Of a stretch of 64,000 nucleotides of DNA, positions 34,162-44,430 are shown in pieces (within the stretch, counting starts at the first letter, position 1; each line of letters begins with the position of its first letter). Both the position numbers and the translations under genes were made by a program. The notes under the pieces were generated by a model, which worked only from the letters and a program-made list of their open reading frames with translations, made no database searches and was not told where the DNA came from. The stretch is taken from the NCBI RefSeq assembly GCF_014356525.2, contig NC_052518.1:27601319-27665318 (forward strand). The letters are read 5' to 3'. This DNA comes from Nilaparvata lugens (taxonomy: Eukaryota > Arthropoda > Insecta > Hemiptera > Delphacidae).

Positions 34162-34910
34162 GATATTTACAACTCGAAATCAGTGGTGTTGGATGATTGT
34201 CACGGGACATACTGAGCAATCAGTTAGAGTGTTGGCACTCTATAATGTCCAAATGGGAGAGTATCAACACCATTCTCAGCAATGTACCTCTTATCATCAT
34301 AAGGGCTCAAACAGATTTTTGCACATTCAACCTGATACATGGTGTGGTGGAACAAGAACTAATAACCAATTCATCAAAGTCGACAATAGCTAATCCATTT
34401 TTATTTATTTATTTTTTTTTTTTTGAAATATCTTTCTCTTCTACCATAATATTCTATGTTGTTAGTATGAAGACTTCCTTACTACTGTTCAATCAATTTT
34501 ATATGTGTACATACTTAATCAGACTAAACCGGCTTCATATATTATTCTAACTTACACATAGCTTTACAACTAGAGTAGCTTGGTTTAATTCAATAAATCA
34601 ACATAGAATGAGAAACATTATACAGCATTTATTTTTTGATAATTCTTTACATAATTCAAGTATATAGTTTACATTCATTAAATATGGCATGCAATAATCA
34701 AAAATTTGTACAATATCGTCTTTATTTTTCAAACTTTTGTCAATAGTTATAATAATTTTGCATTTATTTGTAACTTACAACTAATACATTTATTCCTTAA
34801 ACCTCTACAAGTATTACAATTAATTTTCACATTCAAAGCTTTTAGTATTTAATAGTTTTATTCTCTCCTCAATTAACGAGTTCATCATAATTTCTGTAAA
34901 AAAGTTAAAG
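34162..34910. other. Polinton noncoding gap
   Basis: There is no supported gene. Short ORFs on the plus strand lack any family pattern. A segment TGATACATGGTGTG here recurs at 41127 near the PLA2 gene, which may reflect shared regulatory sequence. Confidence 0.5.
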
Positions 34911-35345
34911 TTATAGTTTGTACAACATTGCTGATTCGCCACACATTTTCATAATTTCAAATGTAAATCTTACACTATCAATGTTTTTATCTGTTAACCT
35001 ATCATCAATGAAATAATACATTTGAATATTCAACCAACCTAATGAATTACAATAGCAAAATTCAGGAATTTCCTTTAATTCACATCTTCGATGTCTATCA
35101 ACTATATTCTTATTTATAATATAACATACGCTTATATGTTCTGACTTCTGTTCTTCACTTTTACCAGGTTTTATAAATGTTAAATATTCCTTAAACGTTA
35201 GTCCTTCTTTTCTGAAATTATTCAATTCTAATATTGTTTTCTCAATAAGTTCGAAATAACAACATCTATATTTTTCATCGATTTTATTCGAAAAATAGTT
35301 CTTATCAAATGAAATTGAATCCATCTCCAATCTGAAATTAAACAT
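34911..35345 (-). CDS. Polinton small unknown protein 1
   Basis: Encodes 144 residues. It shares an organisation with the next ORF: an N-terminal helix region, TFKEYLTFI, then HISVC, then a Cys-rich stretch (RRCEL ... FCYC). I infer the two are paralogues from a tandem duplication. No known domain recognised. Position between the integrase and the divergent promoter region suggests an early accessory role. Confidence 0.6.
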   Translation of the reverse strand: MFNFRLEMDSISFDKNYFSNKIDEKYRCCYFELIEKTILELNNFRKEGLTFKEYLTFIKPGKSEEQKSEHISVCYIINKNIVDRHRRCELKEIPEFCYCNSLGWLNIQMYYFIDDRLTDKNIDSVRFTFEIMKMCGESAMLYKL

Positions 35346-35354
35346 AATATGCTA

Positions 35355-35741
35355 TCAATCTTGTTCTAGCCCACTCTCATCTGAACAAATAAATAAAAAA
35401 TTCCAGATAAGTTCATTTAATTGTTCTTTTGTTAAATGTTTATTTTTTTCTGTTATACATTTTTTAATTTTATTGATAGACTCTTTAAGATGTGCACACT
35501 CACATCTCCATGAATCGGGGCAATCTTTTTCCCTGTAAGCATCATATGATGTACCGTATAAATCACAAACTGAAATATGATTATAGTTATCACTATGCCA
35601 AACTCCTAATTTTTCATAGTCTCTCACAAATGTTAGATATTTCATATTCGTCCATCCTTTTTCTGCTAACTGGTCCAATAATTGCTGATGCATCTCCAAT
35701 AGTTCAGTTAGTTCACAACGATAACTTTGTATTCTCGCCAT
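35355..35741 (-). CDS. Polinton small unknown protein 2
   Basis: Encodes 128 residues, starting MARIQSYRCELTELLEMHQQ. TNMKYLTFV, NHISVCDLYG and WRCECAH parallel motifs in the adjacent ORF, only 9 nt away. The helix-rich N-terminus resembles that of the plus-strand protein at 45438. Function unknown. Confidence 0.6.
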   Translation of the reverse strand: MARIQSYRCELTELLEMHQQLLDQLAEKGWTNMKYLTFVRDYEKLGVWHSDNYNHISVCDLYGTSYDAYREKDCPDSWRCECAHLKESINKIKKCITEKNKHLTKEQLNELIWNFLFICSDESGLEQD

Positions 35742-36188
35742 TTTTTCTAAAGAAACAGAATCATATTTACGTAATTCATTAAAATGCCTATTTATAATAT
35801 ATACTGAGCTTATATATTCATCAAATGATTTCCGTTCGACAGCTCATATCTGAAAACATATTAAACTATAAGTTGGAATGATCAGCGTATATAATCAATT
35901 GTAAAATATTTACTTAGTTAGTAATTGACTCTTATCTATCCAAGACGGTTCACTAAAACCGAGACGCTTTACGAGATAACGCTTTCCAACTTTCTTTAAT
36001 ATTCAAGATAAACTTGCATTTCATCTAAAGCTAACTCTGATTTCTTTAATTCTTGTTCATAAAATTTGTCAGCATCCAAATCTTGTTTCAATAATTCTGT
36101 ATGAGGTCATTTCTCAACTATCTTACTATAAATACCACTGCATTGATCTGCATTCGTTCAGTTTGATAGTGTCAACGGTGGAGTAAAC
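35742..36188. promoter_or_regulatory. Divergent intergenic region of the Polinton
   Basis: About 450 bp separates the minus-strand and plus-strand gene arms. There is no ORF. A decayed second copy of integrase-C-terminus-like sequence on the minus strand (near 35930-36120, reading like SWIDKSQL) may be present. It presumably holds promoters for both arms. Confidence 0.45.
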
Positions 36189-38711
36189 ATGGATACTTCT
36201 AAGGTGTTTAATGTGCATATGCTCTGTGGTAATAAAATCAAGCCTACCAATGAGCGGTTTGGTTTGTGGCTTCTATCAGAAAACTTGTGTGATAACAACC
36301 TTGTGACAGACATTGGAAATATTGATTACACTGCTGGAGAAGAACTGTTAGTGCAGGTTGACTCAAATCTTATGCCTATAACAGAACCTTTTTGTGACAA
36401 TATAATGCTTGTGAAAATCTGTGCTTTGGATGATTGTGAGCCAATGGATAAGAGACGCTTCGTTCTAAAAAAGGATATATGTGGTGCATTCAACTTATAT
36501 TTAAGAGGGAAATTCTCTAATATGGTGACAGCTAAACATGGAGTCAAAGCAAAGCTGGCTTACCTATTGGACAGTGGAAGTGATATGTCTCAAAAGATTC
36601 TACAAGTGCTTGGTAAAGATGATTACAACGAGGTGAAACAAAAATACCAGGAACCAGTGGGGATACCTTACAAAGTGGAGCTTGCAGATGTCCCAATTGC
36701 TACATTGATAGAAGAACTACCGAGATTATTGGAGCAGCTGAGGAAGGTGCACTTCTATCTACTAGACTTGCACATAACACAGGACTTTGCTGGAATATTC
36801 AACAAGAATGGAATGTGTGACTTTCTAACTACAAATCATTGTTTCTGCTTTCAAGGAGAATATAAAGAAGACTATAATGTGATAGTAGATAACAATAAAA
36901 CTGTTGGGATTGATTGCTTGACTTGGGTTAATAGTAATGTGAGGGTAAAAATTTATAATAAGTTGGTATGCCAAATCACAAGCCCTGGTGTAAATAAGCA
37001 GTTAGGTAACCATATTGTAGACTTTATTGCCTGTCCAGATACAAGATTACGGGAAACCTTTACCTCTGATGCAGCTAAAATGCATGGTATTACACGTTTG
37101 GAAGCTACAATCTATAACTATAGTTTAACAAATAGAGACAATAGCAAAATCTTTGACCCTATTCAAGATAGCTTGTCACTCTTGAATGATAGTAGAAATT
37201 ATTTCCAAAATGCTCCAATTTATTCTGTGTCCTTGGCTAAAATGTGGAGAAAACTGACAGATAATTTAAAAAATTGTTGTTGTTTGGTCTATAATGATCT
37301 TCTACAGTATGTTTACTGGGGTAATAGCAATACCAAGAAATTGACTGGTGTACAAGTAAAGCTGCCCACTGACCCACAACATAGAAATAAAATAATTTCT
37401 TATGTTATTTCTGCATTCAGTTTCAATTTACTACCTATAAATTATGTAGAAATTTTTGAGGATCCATCAAACAAGAATAATATCAGTTTCTCACAAAAGT
37501 GTTATATTAAGAGTGGTGAGACATAATTCTCCAAGTCAACCACAGTTTTCTCTACCATATCCAAAGTTGTTGAGCTAGATGAGTTGGGCTTTGTAGCAAC
37601 AGGTAACTTGATACCACAAGTCTTAAGAAAACGAGCAAACATAACTTGTAAGCTTCTCCCATACCCTGTTAAAGAGATACAGCCCACGTCTCCTATCACA
37701 GTGCTATCAGACAAAAAGCGTAAGCTAGAACTGGATGAAATTGATCTAAAACGGAGGAAAACTGAGTTTTTTGAAACCACACAGTCATTTAGGGCACAGC
37801 ATAAGCAGATAGAAGAATTTGAGGAAGAAATAGAAAATTTGAGAGAGGAACTTGAGCCATATTTCCATTCACATTGGCGAAATTTTGATCTAAGTGGAGT
37901 GTACAATGTGACTGCATTTACTGTAAATAATAAAGGAAAATTTGCATATGTAGGTGTTTTAGGAGAAAAGGAAGGTTCGAAAAATGTTTACTTTGTAAAG
38001 GGGTGCCATAAAAATGTTTTTATTAATGCATACAATGCAAGAGAAGACCTTAAGAAAGAGGGTTATTTTGTAATCCCTTACACTGACAAAAAAGAAATTA
38101 TTTGTCTACCAAGGGAAGAGAAAATTTGTGTAATTACAGTCAATGGTATGACAAGCTATAATGGTCATACATTTCCTAGAATAGAATCACTTAAGTTTCT
38201 GTCAGATGTATGGAAAAACTTGGAAGACACTCCCTTCACACAAAAAGAAGTGGAGCAGTATAATAACATCACAATGCTGGAAATTAAAGGGAAAGTAAAA
38301 GTAGGACAGTGTAAAAGATTGGAAGAGTTACCACAAGGTATAGAGTTAGTCATTATTGCAATAAAAGAAATGTACAATAGAAACAATACTCGCTATATTC
38401 TGCAGTTTGAAAATCTGGAAGAATTGTATGTCTCAAACTATTGGTTAGAGGAGGAATTTGAGAGCTCTAACATTGATTTGAATTATAAAATTAGAATCAA
38501 GCTAGATGTTTTTAAATATACACCCAGTAGAAATAAATCGAGAATGCTATTCCTCTATGTTGTGAAATATTTAATAATATTAGAAATATGTTTGAGTGAG
38601 TTGACATGGGGGATTTCAGCTTCTAGCAGGTGTTTTCACCCTCTCATGCTGAGTTCTAGACGAGATTTTTTTTTTTCGTCTTCTAACACATGGATGCTAT
38701 TTGAAAAATGA
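36189..38711 (+). pseudogene. Polinton large protein in the polymerase position, candidate replication initiator (one in-frame TAA)
   Basis: Two long ORFs in the same frame are separated by a single TAA at 37524-37526, with open sequence on both sides. Together they span about 840 codons, of which the last 60 or so may be noncoding. The N-terminal half has three spaced blocks: LLDLHITQDF, VRVKIYNKL and ITRLEATIYN. They resemble in order and wording the R-x-D, R-x-Y-D-K and R-x-E blocks of Rep_trans-type rolling-circle initiators; the match is weak. The C-terminal half has a basic KKRKLELDEIDLKRRK segment (nuclear localisation or DNA binding) and a domain (LEELPQGIELVIIAI) resembling that of the spliced gene downstream. 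No polymerase motif is present. Confidence 0.5.
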
Positions 38712-38844
38712 TTGAGTGTCTTATAGGAGAGAGAATACTTACAAACCGATAATGATGTGGGAGCACGTGTTGTTGGAGAGAAATTTGAATTTTTTTCGCC
38801 TTGTAGCACGCTCTCGCTCGCACGAGCCTGGAACAGAGAGAGAA

Positions 38845-38860
38845 ACGTATGCTATATAAA
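38845..38860 (+). promoter_or_regulatory. TATA box before the spliced Polinton gene
   Basis: GCTATATAAACAG lies about 60 bp upstream of the ATG at 38910. Spacing suits an insect or viral core promoter. Confidence 0.6.
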
Positions 38861-38909
38861 CAGAAGCGATGAGAGGAAAATTATCATTAACATCTGAGCC
38901 ACCTTCACG

Positions 38910-39625
38910 ATGACTTCACAATCAACATCTTCTCCATCATACATCCTGCCGGATAGCCCGCCGCAGCGCGTGCTCAACTATTGGCAGCAGCAGAAAGCTC
39001 GCAGCTCGACTACCACCTCCGCTGCCACGGCTGCCGCCTCCGCTACCTCCCCCGCCTCCTCCTCCGCCTCACCCCTGAAGAGACAGGGAATCTTCGTTCA
39101 ACAAGAGAGGGGTGAGGAGATCGTGATTCCGGACAGTCCTCTGCCACAATCTACAGCGGCTACCTGGGCGCCGCGGCATGCGGTGCTGACAACGCTGAGC
39201 AACAACATCAAGCAGAAGCAGGGGAAGAGGAGGCTAGTTTTCGAGGAAGAGGACGTGCTCACTCAATCAAAGGTTAGTTTCAACAAAAATTATTATTATT
39301 GTATTAACATGTAATGTGCACAAAATCTTTATAAAATGTGAATTTTTAAAACTAATTTCCAATGGATAAAATCTTTTGTGTGCATTACAAGTCATTACTG
39401 ATTCTTATACTGTGAGCGAAGACTGAGCTTGACTTCTAATTGTGCTATCAAAACAATCCGAACACAGATAAATTTTCATGATGGTTGCATTGAAATTTGG
39501 ATAAAAATTCAAAATAAACATGTTTTAGTAATTTCGATAACAAATTTGAATATGTTGCATGAAACAATTCAATTATCTACCAATTTGAATTGAGTTCAAG
39601 TAATCGGAGAATTTCCGAGTTATTA

Positions 39626-39660
<35 letters not shown>

Positions 39661-40610
39661 CTTACTATATCAAATTACTGATTCGAATAATGCATAAACT
39701 GTTTATAATATTCTGTGTGAAATAAAATTATTGTTGATAAAAATGAGCATGTAATGAACTGAAATATTGATTCGAATAATACATTGTTATTTGAATTATG
39801 AAAAAATGCGTTCACATGCATAAACTGTTTATAATATTTCGTGTGAAATAAAATTATTGTTGATAAAAATGAGCATGTAATGAACTGAAATATTGATTCG
39901 AATAATACATTGTTATTTGAATTATGAAAAATGTGTTCACATGCATAAACTGTTTATAATATTCCGTGTGAAACAAAATTATTGTTGATAAAAATGAGCA
40001 TGTAATGAACTGAAATATTTTTTGAGTCAATTATCTAGCAATTTGAATTGAGTTCAAGTAATCGGAGAATTTCCGAGTTATTACTTACTTTCAGTTTTGA
40101 ATAGTGAATCTGTTGAGCAAGTTCTCCCTCTCTCGTATGATTTGATGATGAAAAATCTGAAACAAATAAGAGTCTAATGAAATATTTTTTCAACAGAAAC
40201 GTGTGCCGGAAGAGAACTCATCCATGCTGCCGCTGATGGAGGAGGTGCGACGAAGGGAGGAGGAGGAGGAGGAGGAAGTGGAGATAGAGAACGAGATGGA
40301 ATCAGAAAGCTTCCTGAAATTATTAAATAGTCGGGTCGAGAAACCGTGGACGCCTCTCTGTGAGCTGGAAGAGGGGTTACCTTACCCAATATGCGACGTG
40401 AGAGAGGCGTGCAACCAGCACGGTCGCCGAATTGTGGTCAAAATCCGGGTGCCTGGACTAAGAACAACTGATGTTTATTTGCCAGAAAGATTCGCCCGGA
40501 TTTTGAGCGAAAAAGACATTCAAAATTTCAAATTGAAGTGTAAAACATTATGTCTGTTTGTAAAGCATGTTAATGCTTTTATGACAGACATAAAAATTGT
40601 TAAATGCTAA
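38910..40610 (+). CDS. Polinton spliced gene: acidic/SP-rich N-terminus, OB-like C-terminus
   Basis: Exon 1 is 38910-39272 (121 codons, ending AAAG|GTTAGT). Exon 2 is 40197-40610, after an acceptor TTTTTTCAACAG, and continues in phase 0. The protein has about 258 residues. The N-terminus is Ser/Ala/Thr-rich with two DSP motifs (LPDSPPQ, IPDSPLP). Next comes an acidic run of Glu. The last part is LEEGLPYPICDVREA, then RRIVVKIRVPG and DVYLPERFARILSEKDI, similar to a small domain common in insect viral-element proteins that I suspect is an OB-fold. A single-stranded-DNA-binding role is inference. Neither exon has a lesion. Confidence 0.72.
39273..40196 (+). repeat. Intron of the spliced gene, tandem repeats
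   Basis: The intron holds 2.6 copies of a 126-bp unit (starts at about 39692, 39818 and 39943, ending near 40018), each with GCATAAACTGTTTATAATAT. They are flanked by a 60-bp direct repeat (39570-39628 and 40028-40086: TTGAATTGAGTTCAAGTAAT...). A TA microsatellite lies at about 39629-39658. Confidence 0.85.
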
Positions 40611-40664
40611 TTTAGCATTTAACAATTTTTATGTCGCTAAGCACCTGGCATTAACATGCTTTAC
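40560..40664. terminator. Long perfect hairpin over the stop codon
   Basis: The inner arms 40587-40610 and 40612-40635 are 24-bp perfect complements separated by one base. Outer arms 40560-40576 and 40648-40664 (GTAAAGCATGTTAATGC) are perfect over 17 bp. The stop codon of the spliced gene (40608-40610) sits at the tip. It could act in RNA 3'-end formation or as a replication or recombination structure. Confidence 0.75.
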
Positions 40665-40890
40665 ATGATATTATTATGTATGTGTGAATAGATAAATAAA
40701 ATGTGTGCATATTTGATAAAAAATTGTTTTCAATTCTTACCTGTTGTTATTGTTGATAAGTTCGTAATGAATAGTAGAAACACACAGAAGAAGAAATGCT
40801 GCTTCACCTGCTCTGTTGTGAATGATATTTGAATAAGGTGACTGAGTCTTTTATAGTTTGTTGTGAGCATGCTCAGTAGTCTTTACCGCT

Positions 40891-40935
<45 letters not shown>

Positions 40936-41251
40936 GCCATACAGGCAAGCAGTGCTGGCTTCTCGCTCGCTCCCTCCTACATCTGTTTTAGCATGTGTTC
41001 CTGCAGATGTGGGTGGGCGTGCAATGCCAGCATCATTTCCCCCCCCCCTTTTCAAATTGCATTCACCTTTCAGATTTGAAATAATATTCTTATCATTCAA
41101 GCAATGTTATAAGCACATAGCAATCTGATACATGGTGTGAATTCATTTCCAACTCGATTGAAAATTAAACCAATTCAATTCAATTCAAGTTGATGTATTG
41201 ATTAATTAACCTCAGTTAATGTTCAACCATTGAGTTGAAAGGTAATGAAAA
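40665..41251. other. Polinton noncoding gap with CA microsatellite
   Basis: It contains a (CA)n run at about 40892-40934, a GC-richer segment and a T/C homopolymer at 41039. On the minus strand TATAAAAGACTCAGTC (near 40855) looks like a core promoter, but I find no minus-strand gene for it. Confidence 0.55.
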
Positions 41252-41935
41252 ATGGTATGTAGGAGAAAAAAGCAGAGTTCGAGGAAACAGGGTAAAGGAA
41301 TCTTGAGTTCAGCGGCAAGAGTTTTTAAAGGTGTGTCAGGTTTGGCAGGTAATGTGACATCAACTATTTTAAATAAGGTAATTGATAACCTGGGAGAAGA
41401 ATATCATATTCCGGGATACGAGTATTGTGGACCGGGCACAAAGGTTAATGAAAGGTTAAAGAGGGGTGATCAAGGTATAAATTTATTAGATAGAGCTTGC
41501 AAGATACATGATATAGCCTATACTCAAAATAGCGATAATAAAACTCGAGTGGTAGCTGACAGAGCTCTAGCAAACGCTGCATGGGACATTTTCAAAAATC
41601 CTCAAACACCCCTTGCCGAGAAAGCACTTAGCTATCTTGTTACAAACGTCATGAAAGCTAAAGCGGCGTTTGGTGGGTCTTTGAGAAAGAAGAAGAAGAA
41701 GAAGAATGAGAGGAGAAGTTATAGTAATGATATTAGACGCAAAGCTATAGCTCAGTTGAAAAAGCATATTGCAGGAAAAGGGTATTTTTTGAAGCCTTTT
41801 CCTCAAATAACTAGTGGGGGGAGAGTTCCACCCCTACCCCCATCATCATCATATGGAGTGAGTTTATTCCCTCAAGTTAAGAAACGTAGAACAACAAAGA
41901 AGAGTAGGAAGAAGACAAAGAAGAAGAAGGTATGA
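41252..41935 (+). CDS. Polinton phospholipase-A2-like protein with basic tail
   Basis: Encodes 227 residues. A calcium-loop-like YCGPGT at 58-63 is followed by LLDRACKIHDIAY with the HD pair at 86-87. This is the pattern of the phospholipase A2 domain found in parvovirus capsid proteins and some Polinton-group elements, where it helps a particle leave the endosome. The tail is extremely lysine-rich. The stop overlaps the protease start (ATGA), so the capsid-module genes are tightly coupled. Confidence 0.85.
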   Translation: MVCRRKKQSSRKQGKGILSSAARVFKGVSGLAGNVTSTILNKVIDNLGEEYHIPGYEYCGPGTKVNERLKRGDQGINLLDRACKIHDIAYTQNSDNKTRVVADRALANAAWDIFKNPQTPLAEKALSYLVTNVMKAKAAFGGSLRKKKKKKNERRSYSNDIRRKAIAQLKKHIAGKGYFLKPFPQITSGGRVPPLPPSSSYGVSLFPQVKKRRTTKKSRKKTKKKKV

Positions 41936-42294
41936 ATATTGAAGGAGAATTGAGTAATTATGATTTGATTGATTGGTCAAAATTATTACAGATTCAGCTA
42001 AGAGGCATATATATGCTAGATGCATTACCCAAAAAAATTCTAAAAAACGAGAATGCCATTGTGAATTTAGCAAGGGAAAGCAAGGATGGCACACATTGGG
42101 TAGCATATAAGAAAGTTGGCTCTAATGTTTGGTATTTTGATCCAATTGGAAATTTACAACCTCCATACGAATTGGACAAATATTGGAAAAAAGAAAATGG
42201 AGTAAATATATTTTATAATGTGGAGCATATGCAACCATTAAATAGTGATTTTTGTGGTCATCTTACATTATTGTTTCTTGCAAATCAGTTGTAA
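41932..42294 (+). CDS. Polinton adenain-like cysteine protease
   Basis: Encodes 120 residues. The catalytic order is H55 (GTHWVAY), D70 (WYFDPIG), Q101 and C108 (QPLNSDFCGHL), matching adenovirus-type maturation proteases, which cleave structural precursors. The core is short but complete. It starts inside the stop of the PLA2-like ORF and is followed 26 nt later by the minor capsid gene. Confidence 0.95.
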   Translation: MNIEGELSNYDLIDWSKLLQIQLRGIYMLDALPKKILKNENAIVNLARESKDGTHWVAYKKVGSNVWYFDPIGNLQPPYELDKYWKKENGVNIFYNVEHMQPLNSDFCGHLTLLFLANQL

Positions 42295-42320
42295 TTAAGT
42301 GTTTGTGGTGAACACACAAG

Positions 42321-43007
42321 ATGGTAGTTATTACATTACGATCTAACACAAGTAACCTCTATGAACATTTACAAGAAATTATAGAATTGGATAAAAATTG
42401 TGAATGGGAAATTGGATTGATTAATTTTTCTAGTTACAATAGTATTGCAAACATTAACAAAGGAACAAATTCCAGCTTCAAATATGGTGATAGATTAATC
42501 GAGTTGGATACTGGTGCATATGAAGTTGAGGATATTATAAAATCTTTAAAGAATAAATTGAATATTGATGGGAAGAAGAATAAACTTATTATACGTGCAA
42601 ACGCAAATACTATGAAGATTGAAATTCATTCTGATAAACCCATTGATTTAACACGTTCTGATTCGATTGCTAAGATACTTGGTTATGATAATGTTGTTTT
42701 GCAGCCAAATAAATGGCATTATTCCAAACATTTGGTTAACATAACAAGCGTTGACAGTATTGTAGTTGAGTGTAATTTAGCTTGCGGCAGTTACTCTGAG
42801 GGAAAACAAAAACATATAATCTATGAATTTTTACCAAAGGTTCCTAGCGGTTATTTAATAAACAAAGTACCATCACCGATTATTTATGTACCTTTGAATA
42901 CGCATCGAATTCAAACTATTAATGTAAAGGTAACGGACCAGAACGGATCGTTTATTGATTTCCGTGGAGATACAATTACAATTAGGTTGCACATACGTGA
43001 AAAGTAA
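42321..43007 (+). CDS. Polinton minor capsid (penton-type) protein
   Basis: Encodes 228 residues. The N-terminus (MVVITLRSNTSNLYEHLQE, CEWEIGLINFSSYNSI) and the C-terminal HRIQTINVKVTDQNG, FRGDTITIRLHIR are characteristic of the single-jelly-roll minor capsid proteins of Polintons. It precedes the major capsid gene as usual. The stop overlaps the ATG of the next small ORF (TAATG). Confidence 0.88.
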   Translation: MVVITLRSNTSNLYEHLQEIIELDKNCEWEIGLINFSSYNSIANINKGTNSSFKYGDRLIELDTGAYEVEDIIKSLKNKLNIDGKKNKLIIRANANTMKIEIHSDKPIDLTRSDSIAKILGYDNVVLQPNKWHYSKHLVNITSVDSIVVECNLACGSYSEGKQKHIIYEFLPKVPSGYLINKVPSPIIYVPLNTHRIQTINVKVTDQNGSFIDFRGDTITIRLHIREK

Positions 43008-43195
43008 TGGGTTATCTTATTTTCAACCCACGTTCGAATATGTGCATGCACAATCAAGTCATTAGAGAAAGGAACGAGATAGCGTCAACACCTAAAAACA
43101 AACGTGCTTTGTCGGCTAAAAGCGCGAGAATATTAGAAAAGTTGGGTTTTATAGTTGATTGGCGACATGTTAGGAGGGGGAGCGGCAGCAATTAG
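43007..43195 (+). CDS. Polinton small ORF between capsid genes
   Basis: Encodes 62 residues. KRALSAKSARILEKLGF resembles the short basic peptide often seen just before the major capsid gene in animal Mavericks. It overlaps both the minor capsid stop and the major capsid start, which supports translation. Function unknown. Confidence 0.65.
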   Translation: MGYLIFNPRSNMCMHNQVIRERNEIASTPKNKRALSAKSARILEKLGFIVDWRHVRRGSGSN

Positions 43196-44408
43196 TGGAA
43201 TTCTGGATGTGGAGACAGACCTTCAGTTTTATAATGATATTACTAAATTCCAATTTCACACTCATACAGTTTATTCGGGACAGGAAATAAAAAACTCTGA
43301 CGAGGCACGTATTGGCATAAATTCTTTAGATGTCTATTCTTTACCTTGTAAATCATTCATATTGATTGAGGGAACAGTTAACTGTACAAAACCGGGAACA
43401 GAGCCGAGCGATGCACCAGTTGCAGCAGACTATAAATTAAGCAGTAACGTAATCGGCAACCTTTTTGACGAAATACAATATGAATTAGCAGGTCAGCAAA
43501 TTTCTAAATCAAGATTGATTGGATTAACATCCACAATTAAAGCTATTCTAGTGAAGAATACTCTCGATAAAAACACATATCACTTGGCTGGTTTTGACAG
43601 AGCAGGATATGAGCTAACGGAAAATAAATTCACTTTCTGTGTACCGCTGAAATTAATCCTCCCGTTTTTTGAAGATTTTCAAAGAATAATTTTAAATTTG
43701 AAACAGGAACTCGTCTTATTGAGGTCACCGACAGATCTAAATTGTGTTGAGTCTACAAGTGGAACAAGCGTTAGTGTGAAAATTACAAAACTACAATGGA
43801 GAATGCCCTACATAACTTTAGAAGATCATGTAAGACTGAAATTTTTGAGACTGCTCGATGCTGACATTCCACTGAAATTAGGTTTCCGACATTGGGAAAT
43901 TTGTGAATTACCAAATTTGCAAAATTCACTTAACCATTCTTGGGCAGTTCGTACCACATCGAGTTTTGATAGTCCAAAATACGTTATAATTGCATTTCAA
44001 ACTGATCGTAAGAATAAAATTAAAAAATCAATATCTAATTTCGATAGCTGTGGTATTTACAATGTTAAAGCATATTTGAACAGCGAGTATTATCCATATG
44101 AAAATCTGCTAGGTAAGAAGGAGGTATTATACCGCATGTTCCTGGATTTCGCGCCCTTGTATTATAATCATTCAATCAATAGCAAACTCAGAACAGAAAT
44201 TGACTTTAAAACGTTTTGTGAATCAACACTGCTGATTGTTGTAGATTGTTCACACCAACCAAGTCATTTGAAATCATCGACAGATGTTCGTATTGAAATG
44301 GAATTTAATAGTGCAGTACCTGCAAATACTTCCGCGTATTGCGTTTTAATTAGCGATCGTGTGATGGAGTACACACCTCTCACGAGCATGGTGAAAGAAG
44401 TTCAGTAA
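43167..44408 (+). CDS. Polinton major capsid protein (double jelly-roll)
   Basis: Encodes 413 residues from ATG 43167. ILDVETDLQFYNDITKF, LDVYSLPCKSFILIEG, NLFDEIQYELAGQQI and SRLIGLTSTIK match the double-jelly-roll proteins annotated widely in insect Maverick elements. It forms the hexon-like capsomers. The frame is intact. A GTG/TTG start farther upstream is possible but the ATG follows the preceding small ORF naturally. Confidence 0.88.
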   Translation: MLGGGAAAISGILDVETDLQFYNDITKFQFHTHTVYSGQEIKNSDEARIGINSLDVYSLPCKSFILIEGTVNCTKPGTEPSDAPVAADYKLSSNVIGNLFDEIQYELAGQQISKSRLIGLTSTIKAILVKNTLDKNTYHLAGFDRAGYELTENKFTFCVPLKLILPFFEDFQRIILNLKQELVLLRSPTDLNCVESTSGTSVSVKITKLQWRMPYITLEDHVRLKFLRLLDADIPLKLGFRHWEICELPNLQNSLNHSWAVRTTSSFDSPKYVIIAFQTDRKNKIKKSISNFDSCGIYNVKAYLNSEYYPYENLLGKKEVLYRMFLDFAPLYYNHSINSKLRTEIDFKTFCESTLLIVVDCSHQPSHLKSSTDVRIEMEFNSAVPANTSAYCVLISDRVMEYTPLTSMVKEVQ

Positions 44409-44430
44409 TTTTATTGATAGAGCGCACCGC

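Noticed and set aside
40174..40389. Minus-strand ORF opposite exon 2 of the spliced gene
   Set aside because: Pro/Ser text is the reverse of the Glu-rich coding run; no promoter-to-gene support.
42321..43007. Minor capsid read as a host protein
   Set aside because: It sits in the Polinton capsid module with overlapping neighbours and carries the Polinton-type C-terminal motif.
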